Shown piece after piece: positions 46,520 through 58,400 of a DNA stretch of 64,000 bases (position 1 is its first letter; each line of letters opens with the position of its first letter). Made by a program: the position numbers and the translations under genes. Source of the DNA: Glandiceps talaboti (lineage: Eukaryota > Hemichordata > Enteropneusta > Spengelidae); NCBI RefSeq assembly GCF_964340395.1, contig NC_135570.1, forward strand, positions 15,289,822 to 15,353,821. The letters are read 5' to 3'. The notes under the pieces are model-generated. The model saw only the letters and a list, made by a program, of their open reading frames with translations. It was not told where the DNA came from and made no database searches.

Positions 46520-46905
46520 CTTAAATAAGAAAATTGGGTTAGAAACAATAGTTTCTCTCTCATGGTAACACTGGAATATGCAAATTAGGGTAGCAACAAT
46601 AACTATTCGCATGGTAACTCTAAAATATGACAACTGGGTAAAAACAAGTTTTTCTCATAGTAACACTGAAATATGCAAATTAGGAAAGCAACAATAACTA
46701 TTTGCTTGGTATCTAAAATATGAAAATTGGGGTAGAAACAATAGTCTGTCATGGTCACTGAAATATGCAAATTAGGGTAGCAACAAAAACTATTCTTATG
46801 GTAATTCTAAATATGCAAAGTAGGGTAGCAACAATTACTAGCAACAATAAATTTGTGATGGCAAATCTAAAATATGCAAATTAGAATAGGTAACTCTAAC
46901 AACAT
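46520..46905. repeat. Decayed ~40-90 bp repeat with AATATGCAAATTAGGGTAG
   Basis: AATATGCAAATTAGGGTAGC or close variants recur at about 46575, 46670, 46752 and 46806, interleaved with AAATATGAAAATTGGGG and GCAACAATAACTATT…ATGGTAACTCT. Each good copy contains the octamer ATGCAAAT. Confidence 0.65.
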
Positions 46906-47222
46906 GTGTTCAAAATATATAATCGTGATGCTCGAGAATATTCTAATTTGATGTTGACTTTACTTGGAAACTCCTGATTATGTCACTACAGCAACCATAA
47001 CCATACTCTGAGTGAGTATACAAATGGAGCTTGAACAGCACATGTACAAATTTTGGAAAGAAAAACACAAGAATTAGTAGTGTATCAGCACTTAGGGACC
47101 ACCTATTATTTTGAATCATACTTAAATATGTTTATTAGTTCCCCATTGAATTAAATTGAATTAAAGCTCCACTAACTGCGACTGAAGTATTATTGTTTCG
47201 GCCAGAGATTCAATAATACCTT
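46906..47222. other. Single-copy AT-rich DNA
   Basis: No feature recognised. Confidence 0.45.
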
Positions 47223-47224
47223 AT

Positions 47225-47505
47225 TAGAAACTGCATATGCTAATTAGAGGTCAGAATGCCCATAATTAGACACTGTATATGCTAATTAGATGTCAGAATG
47301 CCCATATTTAGACACTATATGCTAATTAGATGTCAGAATACCTATAACTAGACACTATATGCTAATTAGATGTCAGAATGCCCATATTTAGACACTGTAT
47401 ATGCTAATTAGAGGTCAGAATACTCATAACTAGACACTGTATATGCTAATTAGATGTCAGAATGCCCATATTTAGACACTGTATATGCTAATTAGAGGTC
47501 TATTG
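47225..47505. repeat. ~40-48 bp tandem repeat, ~7 copies
   Basis: ATATGCTAATTAGATGTCAG or GAGGTCAG, followed by AATGCCCATA or AATACTCATA and TTAGACACTGT, repeated. Unit length varies through loss of a few bases. Confidence 0.9.
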
Positions 47506-48640
47506 TATCCATAAGTCGATGATAAGTGGTACTGTAACAGATTTAGATAGTGACTGCAATTAGGGTACTGATTCTTGGATGTGGAGCAAAAATCAAGTTA
47601 ATTGCCTTTATTGTATCATATTATGTATACAGCTACACAAATATAGTTATCCACAGGTGATTCAATACAATCCAGGATATACAATTATACAAGTAAGTCA
47701 TAATATCTAATGAAACAGTTTCCAAAAAGCATTCCAATTGCATCTAATGCATGCAGATTTTATGAAATAGCTGGAACCCATTGTAGCCACACAAATTGAA
47801 ATATTCCGACCACATTTGACACAAAAGATATATTTTAAGGAAATTTTGCTATTAAATCTTAATGAAAAGTCCAAACTATTGCAATCATTTCCATAGCAAT
47901 TACAAACTAATCTTATTTCTTTCTCTATAATAACTACAAGGAATGAAATAATTTGATCGAAATAACTTCTGCTTCAGTGCCTTTGGCAGTATTTTATTTT
48001 GATTATAAAATAGGTTATAAAGTATGAAAGATTATAGCGTCCTTTTTTTTCATTTGATTTTTAATAATGCTGTTGGAATTGAGTCATAGGTTTGCAAATG
48101 AGATCATTAACTTTAATGTGATAGATAACATTCATTATAAAGATGGCTGGGGGCAGAATTAGTTTGTCAATTATTGTTGCATGCTGTGAAAGATCATGAA
48201 TTATTTATATTGCTTCCAATTTGATAAAATGACAGTTACCATATGAGTAAAGTAGCTGTGATTGGTTGATACGCATATACAGGCTGATGGAAACACACAA
48301 CTTACATGAGCAAGCCAAACCAGTAATCTCATTTTCTATGGATGTGTGCACCTGGATTCTGTGGGCATGCATACCCAGTTTCTCTGGACATATCCACCCC
48401 GTTTATTTTGATTCTTACAAGAGCCTACCCAGTTCAAACACACACATTTATGCCGGCACTTAACCGGCATAAAGTTTACAAATGAATTCACTGAACCATA
48501 CCAAGTTTGTCTTATGCTTTGCTGAAACTATATGTACAGCGTGTGACAGGCAAAGTTGGTAGCTTGAAAGGGTTCTGTTGTAACTTTACACCGGTGCAGC
48601 GTCAGGATAACTGTGTGTGTCTGAACAGGGTATTGGTTTT
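47506..48640. other. Single-copy DNA
   Basis: No gene recognised. A 65-codon frame at 48266-48463 is unremarkable. CTTATGCCGG is followed closely by an inverted copy at about 48450 (TATGCCGGCACTTAACCGGCATA), a short hairpin. Confidence 0.45.
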
Positions 48641-48644
48641 CTGT

Positions 48645-49065
48645 TAACATGAACACCTGGTTACTTTGGACACATACACTGGAGGATGGGGTTCTGTTGA
48701 CATTCACACCTGGTTACTGTGGACACACACTGGGGGAGGGTGTTCTGTTGACATTCACACCTGGTTACTGTGGACACACACTGGGGGAGGGTGTTCTGTT
48801 GACATTCACACCTGGTTACTGTGGACACACACTGGGGGAGGGTGTTCTGTTGACATTCACACCTGGTTACTGTGGACACACACTGGGGAGGGTGTTCTGT
48901 TGACATTCACACCTGGTTACTTTGGACACATACTGGGGAGAGGATTATGTTGACACACACCTGGTTACCGTGGACACATACACTGGGGAGGGGATTATGT
49001 TGACACTCACACCTGGTTACTTTGGATACACACTGGGGAGGAGTTTCTGTTGATATTGACATTCT
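48645..49065. repeat. 51-bp minisatellite, ~8 copies
   Basis: GTTCTGTTGACATTCACACC then TGGTTACTGTGGACACACAC and TGGGGGAGGGT, with TTCTG at 48692, 48743 and 48794 (51-bp spacing). The last three units are diverged (GATTATGTTGACA). 51 is 17 codons, so open frames of 81-126 codons on both strands are array artefacts. Confidence 0.93.
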
Positions 49066-49945
49066 GACACATACACCAGATTTCCTGTGGATATGCTTCG
49101 CCTTTTTTTCTGTGAACACATACACCTGGTTTGCTATGGGACGTACCGGTACAAACACTCCTGATTTTCTTTGGACACCTATACCAGCTGCATTTTCTGT
49201 GGACACATCCTTATTTTCCATGAACTGATGCACGTGATTTCTGAGAAATAATTCTTGAGATAGTTCTGTTCTGTCAGGAGAGGACACTTAACGCATTCGG
49301 ATCCACTGGCAATTTCCAGTTTCTAAACATATAGGAGTCAGTTCACATGAGATAGTTCTTGATTCTAATGCAGTATTTTAGAGTTTTCTGGAATAAAGTA
49401 ACAGCCAAAAGTTTCAGACTTATATTTATGGGGGAAATGTAGCAGCATTTTTAGTTGATAGTATACTTCAGGAGAAACAACAATTTACAAAGAAGGGAAT
49501 CTAACAAAAACAGGAATCATATTTCTGAAAGGTATATTGTGATATATAGTAAACAAGACATAAATCTAGAAAAGAAAGATGTGATCAAAATAATGACTCA
49601 TCTCCAGAAAATATAGAAGACATTTTACATCAGTAAAAGAAAATCTTGAACATATCTAGGGACTCATGAAACAGGATGCTGGTAAACCATTATCAAATTA
49701 TTCATGATTGATCAAATTGTAGGACAAGAAGCTGTCACAGTATTGATAAAATTGTTCACAATGACAGTAAATCCAATCTTTTTGTCTCATTTTACATGCA
49801 TGAAGAATATATATGATTATTTGTCATGGACAAATGCTATCTAATCAGAGCTAGACTGATGGGTCAATTTTTCCAACTGTGCAGTCACTGGTACTCTACG
49901 CCCTATATAATTTTTAGGGATGAAAGATTTCATCTTTGACTTGTA
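49066..49945. other. Single-copy DNA
   Basis: Faint traces of the 51-bp unit (GTGGACAC, CACCTGGTTTGC) continue to about 49215. Otherwise nothing recognised. Confidence 0.45.
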
Positions 49946-49954
49946 CTGCTTTTT

Positions 49955-50495
49955 AATGGCATTTTCAGTAATTATGCAAATTACCATAACATCAATGATG
50001 TTTAATATTTATGCAAGTTATGCAAATTACCATATACATATTCCTGCTAATTTCCTAAATACTACATTCATGATGTTATACTTTTCATGTAAATTGCCAC
50101 AAACTTAACATTTATGCAAATTATGCAAATTACCAGAAATGTATGCATACTACTTTTGCAAGATATCACATGAGAGATACTTCTGAAACTTAATATTTAT
50201 ACAAATTATGTAAATTACCATATACACATCTGGCTAATTTTGCAAAATACCACATGCATGCTGCATTTAAATTACCCCACACTTGATATTGATGCAAATT
50301 ACTATACACAAATTAAGGCCACTTTTTCAAATTATCACGTGCATGACGTGTAAGCATTTTACGTACCTTGCCTCAAACTTAATGTTTATGCAAATTACCA
50401 TATTTGCATATTTACCACATGATATTATTACTGTATGGTATTTAATATGCAATTACAATGGGTGCCAGATTTATGCAAATCACTACATTATAAAA
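49955..50495. repeat. Decayed repeat rich in TATGCAAATTACCA
   Basis: TTATGCAAATTACCAT or near-variants occur at about 49973, 50020, 50122 and 50387, with diverged forms at 50172, 50203, 50290 and 50472. Intervening text such as CACATGCATG and CTAATTTTGC also recurs. At least six exact ATGCAAAT octamers fall within 540 bp. Confidence 0.7.
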
Positions 50496-50860
50496 TATTC
50501 ATGATTTGACCCTTACGACTGATGAATTGTTTTTATTGACCAAAGTATTTGGCAAGACTTGTTGCAATACCGTATTTTATCGCATGTATGAAGACATACA
50601 ATAATTGGTAACTGGTAGAACGTTATAAAGTCCTAAATGATCCTATTGGCATCATTAGTTTAAGGCTCATTATTCAGTTCAGAAAATATCAAGTATGAAC
50701 CATCCTCTGTCTGTCTCATAATAATGATAATGGTGATATATAAGCACTTATAGAACGTCATATGTCCAGAAAGTGTTCATAGGCGCATATAACAGGAACT
50801 ATTACAATGAGACAAATCAAGAAAAAACACTTTGTAAAAATGGGATAATTAATCTAGAAA
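50496..50860. other. Single-copy AT-rich DNA
   Basis: No feature recognised. Confidence 0.45.
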
Positions 50861-50861
50861 A

Positions 50862-51048
50862 AAGCAAGTGTGATAATTTACATGTAATTAACATGTCATT
50901 ACGTAAATGAAGACACACAAATGTGTGGTACACAGGTGAAAGTGTGATAATTTACATGTAATTTACATGTCATGTAAATGAACACACACAAATGTGATAT
51001 ACACAGGTGTTAATATTAACAAAGGTGTGATGATTTACATGTAATTAT
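50862..51048. repeat. ~75-bp tandem repeat, ~2.4 copies
   Basis: GTGTGATAATTTACATGTAA then TTAACATGTCAT…ACACACAAATGTG and ACACAGGTG recur. The third, partial unit has GTGTGATGATTTACATGTAA. Confidence 0.85.
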
Positions 51049-51805
51049 CCAACCATATTGAAATGCTTGTAATAACTTTTGGAGGTATGGCTAACTGAAT
51101 CTGAATTAATATTTTCATGATATAATGTCTTGTCTCAGAGAGTGTCACAAGCCGACATCATTGGCGTTGGTATTCAGTGGATAGTGCCGTATCAGCTACA
51201 TCAGTTTAAAGTTTTATAATTCATGACTAGACACTTTGATGAGGTCTCACAGGATGGCCTGACAATGTATTTCTGTACTGCTTATGGATAATATCGACCA
51301 CAGGATAACATGTGCAATGTCTAGTCAGTGATATTTTAACAATTTTCAGTGAATTTATTGTAATTCCCAAATAAAAAAATGATACACCTAGTACAGTTTT
51401 AACATGATGACAGATTCAAAACCAAACTTTCACTCAAGATTTAAACTTACCACTACACTACCTAAGGATAATTTGGACCACTAATTAACAGATACAATGT
51501 CTTTTTATAAGTAATTAACCAAATTTTAGTGGAACATATCTGTGATTATTTGATGAAAAAAATATTCCATTTGAAGCTAGTGCAGGTTTTTAATAGATAC
51601 ATATCCAAGTTTTTAAACATAGTGAACTGAGAAGGTTCTTCTTGTAAGCAAAATACAATCACAGATGTTGAAAATCAATGTTGTTGTCTGTGATATTGTC
51701 TAGTCATTCAAGGTCACAAAAAATGTTTGTTGGGTAAAAAAAGTATTTGATACCCCCCCCCCCCCCACCTCTCAGGTGAGAACACATTTGTCAAATTCCT
51801 CTTTC
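51049..51805. other. Mostly single-copy, with a weak two-copy duplication
   Basis: GGATAATATCGACCACAGGA … AATGTCTAGTCA (51285) and GGATAATTTGGACCACTAAT … AATGTCTTTTTA (51467) look like diverged duplicates. A run of 16 C occurs at about 51752-51767. No gene recognised. Confidence 0.4.
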
Positions 51806-52508
51806 CAGGGTTCGCACGGTACTGGAAAACCCTGGAATTTCAAACCCTCCCTGGAAAACCCTGGAAAAATGCACCCTACCCCTGGAAAACCCTGGAAAAT
51901 TATCATGATCAATTAATATTGACGATCGTCATGTCTGTGCTCGAGCCACCCATTCATATGATTCTGAATCTCGTAAATGTGAAATCGCGAAAATATTTTC
52001 AAAGTCTTCAGTTATTCATAGCTCGAAATTTTGTTACGTAAATGACGTTTTATTCAAAAATTTTAAGAAAAAAATTATTTTAGGTGATTTATAAATCTAG
52101 TAACATCAAACCATACAATAACGAGGATAAACTTTAGTTTTTAATTTATTTTTCTGGATATGTCTGAATTAGACTGACGAATGCTGCGACTCAATCTTAC
52201 ACGATCAATGCACCAGCATGACGAAACGGCTACTTAGGGGGTAGGACGGAGGTTTCTCCGTTAATCTTAGCATGCAACCAACATCTTGCATAGTGTTGAT
52301 TGTCTTTAAAATGTTTTGTTACATATTATGGGAACTGTTGATAATTTTTTTTCGTCCACATCAGACAATTAGATGTCATTCAAAAAATATACTTTAGTGT
52401 CAACACCCCAGGGAAATGGCCAAAATCAATATGAATACCCCTGGAAAACTGACGAAAAAACCCTGGAAAGTCCTGGAATTTTGTTTTGCTTGAAGTGTAC
52501 GAACCCTG
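51806..52508. mobile_element. 703-bp TIR transposon remnant with 6-bp target duplication
   Basis: Ends are CAGGGTTCGCAC and GTACGAACCCTG, inverted repeats with one mismatch. The same 6 bp, TCTTTC, lies outside both ends (51800-51805 and 52509-52514). Subterminal regions are full of CCTGGAAAACCCTGGAAAA motifs on the left and CCTGGAAAACTGACG / CCTGGAAAGTCCTGG on the right. No transposase frame remains, so it is non-autonomous. CAGGG-type ends recall hAT elements, whose duplications are usually 8 bp. The 6-bp size leaves the superfamily open. Confidence 0.85.
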
Positions 52509-52514
52509 TCTTTC

Positions 52515-52925
52515 CTTTAATCTTTACAAGGATATGCAGACACTTGATTGAGTGTGGAGAAGAGAGAGTGTAGGAGATGGTTGGCCTTTAAGACGAAGTG
52601 GCAATGGAAAACTGTTGCCAGGCCAACAGAGTCTAAGATTGATCACTTTAAAGCTGTTAACATTTCCAAAAGGAGAGTTGAAGAATACAAAGTGTGTGTA
52701 GATTAAAGTCGATCGTTATTTACAAAGCTTTTGACAGACACTGTTACTGTCTGTGATGGAAACATTAATAAGTGGCATGGTCATATTTGAGGAGGAATTT
52801 CTCGTCCTGCTCAGTAGTGTCACATATCAAATACTCTTGGAAATATACTTTGAGAAAGAGACCTCTAATTGTAGAGTCAAGTGACACATTTATAATAGCC
52901 TTAATTGTAACAAGACCTTGGATCT
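52515..52925. other. Single-copy DNA
   Basis: No feature recognised between the transposon and the 75-bp array. Confidence 0.45.
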
Positions 52926-53745
52926 GTACTCAGAAGGTTGTCACACACTGACAGTATGGCAGTACCATTGGTGTGGGCAAGCACTCAACATTGTGGATCT
53001 GTACTCAGATGGTTGCCACACACTGACTGTATGACAGTACCACTGGTGTGGGCAAGCACTCACTATTGTGGATCTGTGCTCAGAAGGTTGCCACATACTG
53101 ATAGTATGACAGTACCACTGGTGTGGGCAAGCACTCAACATTGTGGATCTGTACTCAGAAGGTTACCACATACTGATAGTATGACAGTACCACTGGTGTG
53201 GGCAAGCACTCAACATTGTGGATCTGTACTCAGAAGGTTACCACATACTGATAGTATGACAGTACCACTGGTGTGGGCAAGCACTCACTATTGTGGATCT
53301 GTACTCAGAAGGTTGACACATACTGACAGTATGACAGTACCACTGGTGTGGGCAAGCACTCACTATTGTGGATCTGTACTCAGAAGGTTACCACACACTG
53401 ACAGTATGACAGTACCACTGGTGTGGGCAAGCACTCAACATTGTGGATCTGTACTCAGAAGGTTGTCACACACTGACAGTATGACAGTACCACTGGTGTG
53501 GGCAAGCACTCACTATTGTGGATCTGTACTCAGAAGGTTACCACATACTGATAGTATGACAGTACCACTGGTGTGGGCAAGCACTCAACATTGTGGATCT
53601 GTACTCAGAAGGTTACCACATACTGACAGTATGACAGTACCACTGGTGTGGGCAAGCACTCAACATTGTGGATCTGTACTCAGAAGGTTGCCACATACTG
53701 ACAGTATGACAGTACTACTGGTATGGGCAAGCACTCAACAGTGCC
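52925..53745. repeat. 75-bp minisatellite, ~11 copies
   Basis: GTACCACTGGTGTGGGCAAG then CACTCA and TTGTGGATCTG…CTCAGAAGGTT; GATCTG starts at 52996, 53071 and 53146. The unit is 25 codons, and frame +3 is open for 293 codons (52938-53819) with repeats built from VPLVWAST, HCGSVLRRLP and HTDSM. No ATG context, splice support or known protein is seen, and the frame runs out just past the array, so it is annotated as a repeat. Confidence 0.95.
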
Positions 53746-53930
53746 TTTGTTGCTATGCCACCTGTGATCTAGACTTTAACAGTAGCAGAATTGCTGGAGG
53801 CGCTCAGCAACTAGACTAGTGACGCATTTGCCATAAAATGAAGTGAAATAGACACAAAGAAGTTGAATTGTTCATAGATACATAGGAATATCGTGATTAT
53901 GGAGTTAAAGATGAATGTTTGATTAAGATT
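53746..53930. other. Spacer
   Basis: No feature recognised. Confidence 0.4.
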
Positions 53931-54045
53931 AAGCTTTAGGTATGAAAGACAGTTGTCTAGCAGAGATATATTAAAAGTTGGTCTTCAACAAAAGAGTGAT
54001 CATATGTAATCCGTATAGCGATCCTCTAATAACCCTTGCTGTAAC
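53930..54045 (+). repeat. Dispersed repeat family D, copy 5
   Basis: GACAGTTGTCTAGCAGAGAT, AAAGTTGGTCTTCAACAAAA and GAGTGATCATATGTAATCC match the 6.35-6.45 kb copy closely. The 3' part (GATAAG, CCTGGGATTG) is missing. Confidence 0.75.
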
Positions 54046-55165
54046 AGGAAAATGACATTAATCCCTGCTTTTTAAGAAGATTTGATGAAAATGTGAAAAA
54101 AGAAGGTTGAGTAACTGAGCAAAAACAAAGTTTATCAACTACCCTGTATCATTTCAATGCAATTCAATGGAGAGCACACGCATCAAATGTGGGCAATAAT
54201 TTTACATATCACATGCCAGCACACTTTGCCCAAATATGACAAGTCACACGCTCATCAATATATGGTCACTCAGCAATTTAGCCTTGTTGATTTCTTCAAT
54301 ATTGTTACAATTTTGTGAATAAAATAAAATTTCACTTTAATATGTGGTCATGTGATTCAAATGATGTTACCCTGCAACCACATCTGGTATATGCTAAAAC
54401 CTTTATGTCCCAGATATGGGTTTTGCAGACCTCGGGAGTATGACTTACAGGCTTCCTAAAGTCAGGCCTTTCCTCGTACAACCTCAGTTTAAAAACTCAA
54501 ATCCGGGCCGTAAAGATTATTGTTAAAACAAAGCATTGGACCCATGCCCACCAGAGGGCGCTAACACAACCGAGTAAGGTAATTGCATCGAATATATTGA
54601 TTTGACTTCAGTAGACTTTACCATCAGCATTTTCCAATCATACTTTGTTGCCTGAGGTCAGGATTTTCCTGTAATATGATCATGTTAATTGTGTTCGGTT
54701 TATTACCTTACTATGAAGTCATTTCCTGCAGCATAACCTAAAGGGCAAAACATCATGAAAATGGAATAAGTCCAAATTTTGTTTATTAAAAAAATTGAAT
54801 TTTGGCATTCAGCAAAAAAAAAAGATGTCACTCATTTTTGCCATTTTCATAGTTCTGACTAAAGAAATTACAAATGACCTGAAAGAAATTACAAATGATT
54901 GATTTATTTACTCTCCATTATCTGCTTCAACTAATTTCCTCAATTCTAAACATAGAGTGATTATTAACCACAGCTGAGGTACAAAACCTAAGTCAAAGAA
55001 GATTCAAGTAATATTTGGATTTTAGTCTTTTTCTTCCTTTTGCAAATTAGTACAGACATCAATTGATGATTAATGACATTGTCACTGTTGCCCAAACATT
55101 GTAACTGCTCTCAAACTCAAATTTATTTCTGGTTTATAAAGAAATAAATTTTTTCTTGGAAATTG
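54046..55165. other. Single-copy DNA holding a CTCF-like motif
   Basis: No exon recognised. Locally GC-richer around 54.42-54.56 kb, where the CTCF-like motif lies. A small ATTACAAATGA duplication is at about 54868 and 54888. Confidence 0.5.
54548..54563 (+). promoter_or_regulatory. Candidate CTCF-binding site
   Basis: CCACCAGAGGGCGCTA matches the conserved CTCF core (CCANNAGRGGGCGCT-like) at all strongly constrained positions I know. CTCF and its motif are conserved among bilaterians (established). It stands in single-copy, locally GC-richer sequence, not in a repeat. Whether it is bound or acts as a boundary is inference. Confidence 0.5.
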
Positions 55166-55169
55166 CCAA

Positions 55170-55340
55170 AAACTATGACATGGTCTGCTAAGTAACAAAC
55201 GTCCATGCCACATGGTCTGTTAAGTAACAAACGTCCATGCCACATGGTCTGTTAAGTAACAAACGTCCATACCACATGGTCTGTTAAGTAACAAACGTCC
55301 ATGCCACATGGTCTGCTAAGCAACAAACGTCCATGCCACC
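55170..55340. repeat. 32-bp minisatellite, ~5 copies
   Basis: AAGTAACAAACGTCCATGCC then ACATGGTCTGTT at 32-bp spacing. First and last units have CTAAG in place of TTAAG. It lies ~90 bp before the large pyrimidine-rich array but is unrelated in sequence. Confidence 0.95.
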
Positions 55341-55429
55341 AGAGAATGTCAGTTACATAATTTGATATTTATCATTGAGAAAATGATTTATAATCTCAGA
55401 TTGTTTGGTTTTAAAATTATAGTCTATAG

Positions 55430-58400
55430 AGTGGTTTGTCTGTCTTTCTCCTACAGAGTGGTTTGTCTGTCTCGTACAGAGTGGTTTGTCTGTCTTTCTC
55501 CTACAGAGTGGTTTGTCTGTCTCGTACAGAGTGGTTTGTCTGTCTGGTACAGAGTGGTTTGTCTGTCTTTCTCCTACAGAGTGGTTTGTCTGTCTCGTAC
55601 AGAGTGGTTTGTCTGTCTCGTACAGAGTGGTTTGTCTGTCTCGTACAGAGTGGTTTGTCTGTCTCGTACAGAGTGGTTTGTCTGTCTCGTACAGAGTGGT
55701 TTGTCTGTCTTTCTCCTACAGAGTGGTTTGTCTGTCTCGTACAGAGTGGTTTGTCTGTCTCGTACAGAGTGGTTTGTCTGTCTCGTACAGAGTGGTTTGT
55801 CTGTCTCGTACAGAGTGGTTTGTCTGTCTTTCTCCTACAGAGTGGTTTGTCTGTCTCGTACAGAGTGGTTTGTCTGTCTTTCTCCTACAGAGTGGTTTGT
55901 CTGTCTCGTACAGAGTGGTTTGTCTGTCTCGTACAGAGTGGTTTGTCTGTCTTGTACAGAGTGGTTTGTCTGTCTCGTACAGAGTGGTTTGTCTGTCTTT
56001 CTCCTACAGAGTGGTTTGTCTGTCTCTCTCTTACAGAGTGGTTTGTCTGTCTTTCTCCTACAGAGTGGTTTGTCTGTCTCTCTCTTACAGAGTGGTTTGT
56101 CTGTCTTTCTCCTACAGAGTGGTTTGTCTGTCTCGTACAGAGTGGTTTGTCTGTCTCGTACAGAGTGGTTTGTCTGTCTTTCTCCTACAGAGTGGTTTGT
56201 CTGTCTCGTACAGAGTGGTTTGTCTGTCTCGTACAGAGTGGTTTGTCTGTCTCGTACAGAGTGGTTTGTCTGTCTCGTACAGAGTGGTTTGTCTGTCTCG
56301 TACAGAGTGGTTTGTCTGTCTTTCTCCTACAGAGTGGTTTGTCTGTCTCGTACAGAGTGGTTTGTCTGTCTCGTACAGAGTGGTTTGTCTGTCTTGTACA
56401 GAGTGGTTTGTCTGTCTCGTACAGAGTGGTTTGTCTGTCTTTCTCCTACAGAGTGGTTTGTCTGTCTGTCTCTTACAGAGTGGTTTGTCTGTCTTTCTCC
56501 TACAGAGTGGTTTGTCTGTCTCGTACAGAGTGGTTTGTCTGTCTCGTACAGAGTGGTTTGTCTGTCTTTCTCCTACAGAGTGGTTTGTCTGTCTCGTACA
56601 GAGTGGTTTGTCTGTCTCGTACAGAGTGGTTTGTCTGTCTCGTACAGAGTGGTTTGTCTGTCTCGTACAGAGTGGTTTGTCTGTCTCGTACAGAGTGGTT
56701 TGTCTGTCTTTCTCCTACAGAGTGGTTTGTCTGTCTCGTACAGAGTGGTTTGTCTGTCTCGTACAGAGTGGTTTGTCTGTCTTGTACAGAGTGGTTTGTC
56801 TGTCTCGTATAGAGTGGTTTGTCTGTCTTTCTCCTACAGAGTGGTTTGTCTGTCTGTCTCTTACAGAGTGGTTTGTCTGTCTGTCTCCTACAGAATGGTT
56901 TGTCTGTTTCTCTCTTACAGAGTGGTTTGTTTGTCTGTCTCCTATAGAGTGGTTTGTCTGTTTCTCTCTTACAGAGTGGTTTGTTTGTCTGTCTCCTACA
57001 GAGTGGTTTGTCTGTTTCTCTCTTACAGAGTGGTTTGTTTGTCTGTCTCCTATAGAGTGGTTTGTATATGTCTCTCTCCTATAGAGTGGTTTGTTTGTCT
57101 CTCTCCTACAGAGTGGTTTGTCTGTCTCTCTCTTACAGAGTGGTTTGTTTGTCTGTCTCCTACAGAATGGTTTGTCTGTTTCTCTCTTACAGAGTGGTTT
57201 GTCTGTTTCTCTCCTACAGAGTGGTTTGTCTGTTTCTCTCCTACAGAGTGGTTTGTCTGTCTTTCTCCTACAGAGTGGTTTGTCTGTCTCGTACAGAGTG
57301 GTTTGTCTTTCTCCTACAGAATGGTTTGTCTGTTTCTCTCCTACAGAGTGGTTTGTCTGTCTGTCTCCTACAGAGTGGTTTGTCTGTCTCGTACAGAGTG
57401 GTTTGTCTGTCTCCTACAGAGTGGTTTGTCTGTCTCGTACAGAGTGGTTTGTCTGTTTCTCTCCTACAGAGTGGTTTGTCTGTCTCGTACAGAGTGGTTT
57501 GTCTGTCTCGTACAGAGTGGTTTGTCTGTCTCGTACAGAGTGGTTTGTCTGTCTCGTACAGAGTGGTTTGTCTGTCTCGTACAGAGTGGTTTGTCTGTCT
57601 TTCTCCTACAGAGTGGTTTGTCTGTCTCGTACAGAGTGGTTTGTCTGTCTCGTACAGAGTGGTTTGTCTGTCTTGTACAGAGTGGTTTGTCTGTCTCGTA
57701 CAGAGTGGTTTGTCTGTCTTTCTCCTACAGAGTGGTTTGTCTGTCTGTCTCTTACAGAGTGGTTTGTCTGTCTTTCTCCTACAGAGTGGTTTGTCTGTCT
57801 CGTACAGAGTGGTTTGTCTGTCTCGTACAGAGTGGTTTGTCTGTCTTTCTCCTACAGAGTGGTTTGTCTGTCTCGTACAGAGTGGTTTGTCTGTCTCGTA
57901 CAGAGTGGTTTGTCTGTCTCGTACAGAGTGGTTTGTCTGTCTCGTACAGAGTGGTTTGTCTGTCTCGTACAGAGTGGTTTGTCTGTCTTTCTCCTACAGA
58001 GTGGTTTGTCTGTCTCGTACAGAGTGGTTTGTCTGTCTCGTACAGAGTGGTTTGTCTGTCTTGTACAGAGTGGTTTGTCTGTCTCGTATAGAGTGGTTTG
58101 TCTGTCTTTCTCCTACAGAGTGGTTTGTCTGTCTGTCTCTTACAGAGTGGTTTGTCTGTCTGTCTCCTACAGAATGGTTTGTCTGTTTCTCTCTTACAGA
58201 GTGGTTTGTTTGTCTGTCTCCTATAGAGTGGTTTGTCTGTTTCTCTCTTACAGAGTGGTTTGTTTGTCTGTCTCCTACAGAGTGGTTTGTCTGTTTCTCT
58301 CTTACAGAGTGGTTTGTTTGTCTGTCTCCTATAGAGTGGTTTGTATATGTCTCTCTCCTATAGAGTGGTTTGTTTGTCTCTCTCCTACAGAGTGGTTTGT

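Noticed and set aside
51752-51767. Run of 16 C beside the TIR element
   Set aside because: A homopolymer outside the target duplication. It is not part of the element.
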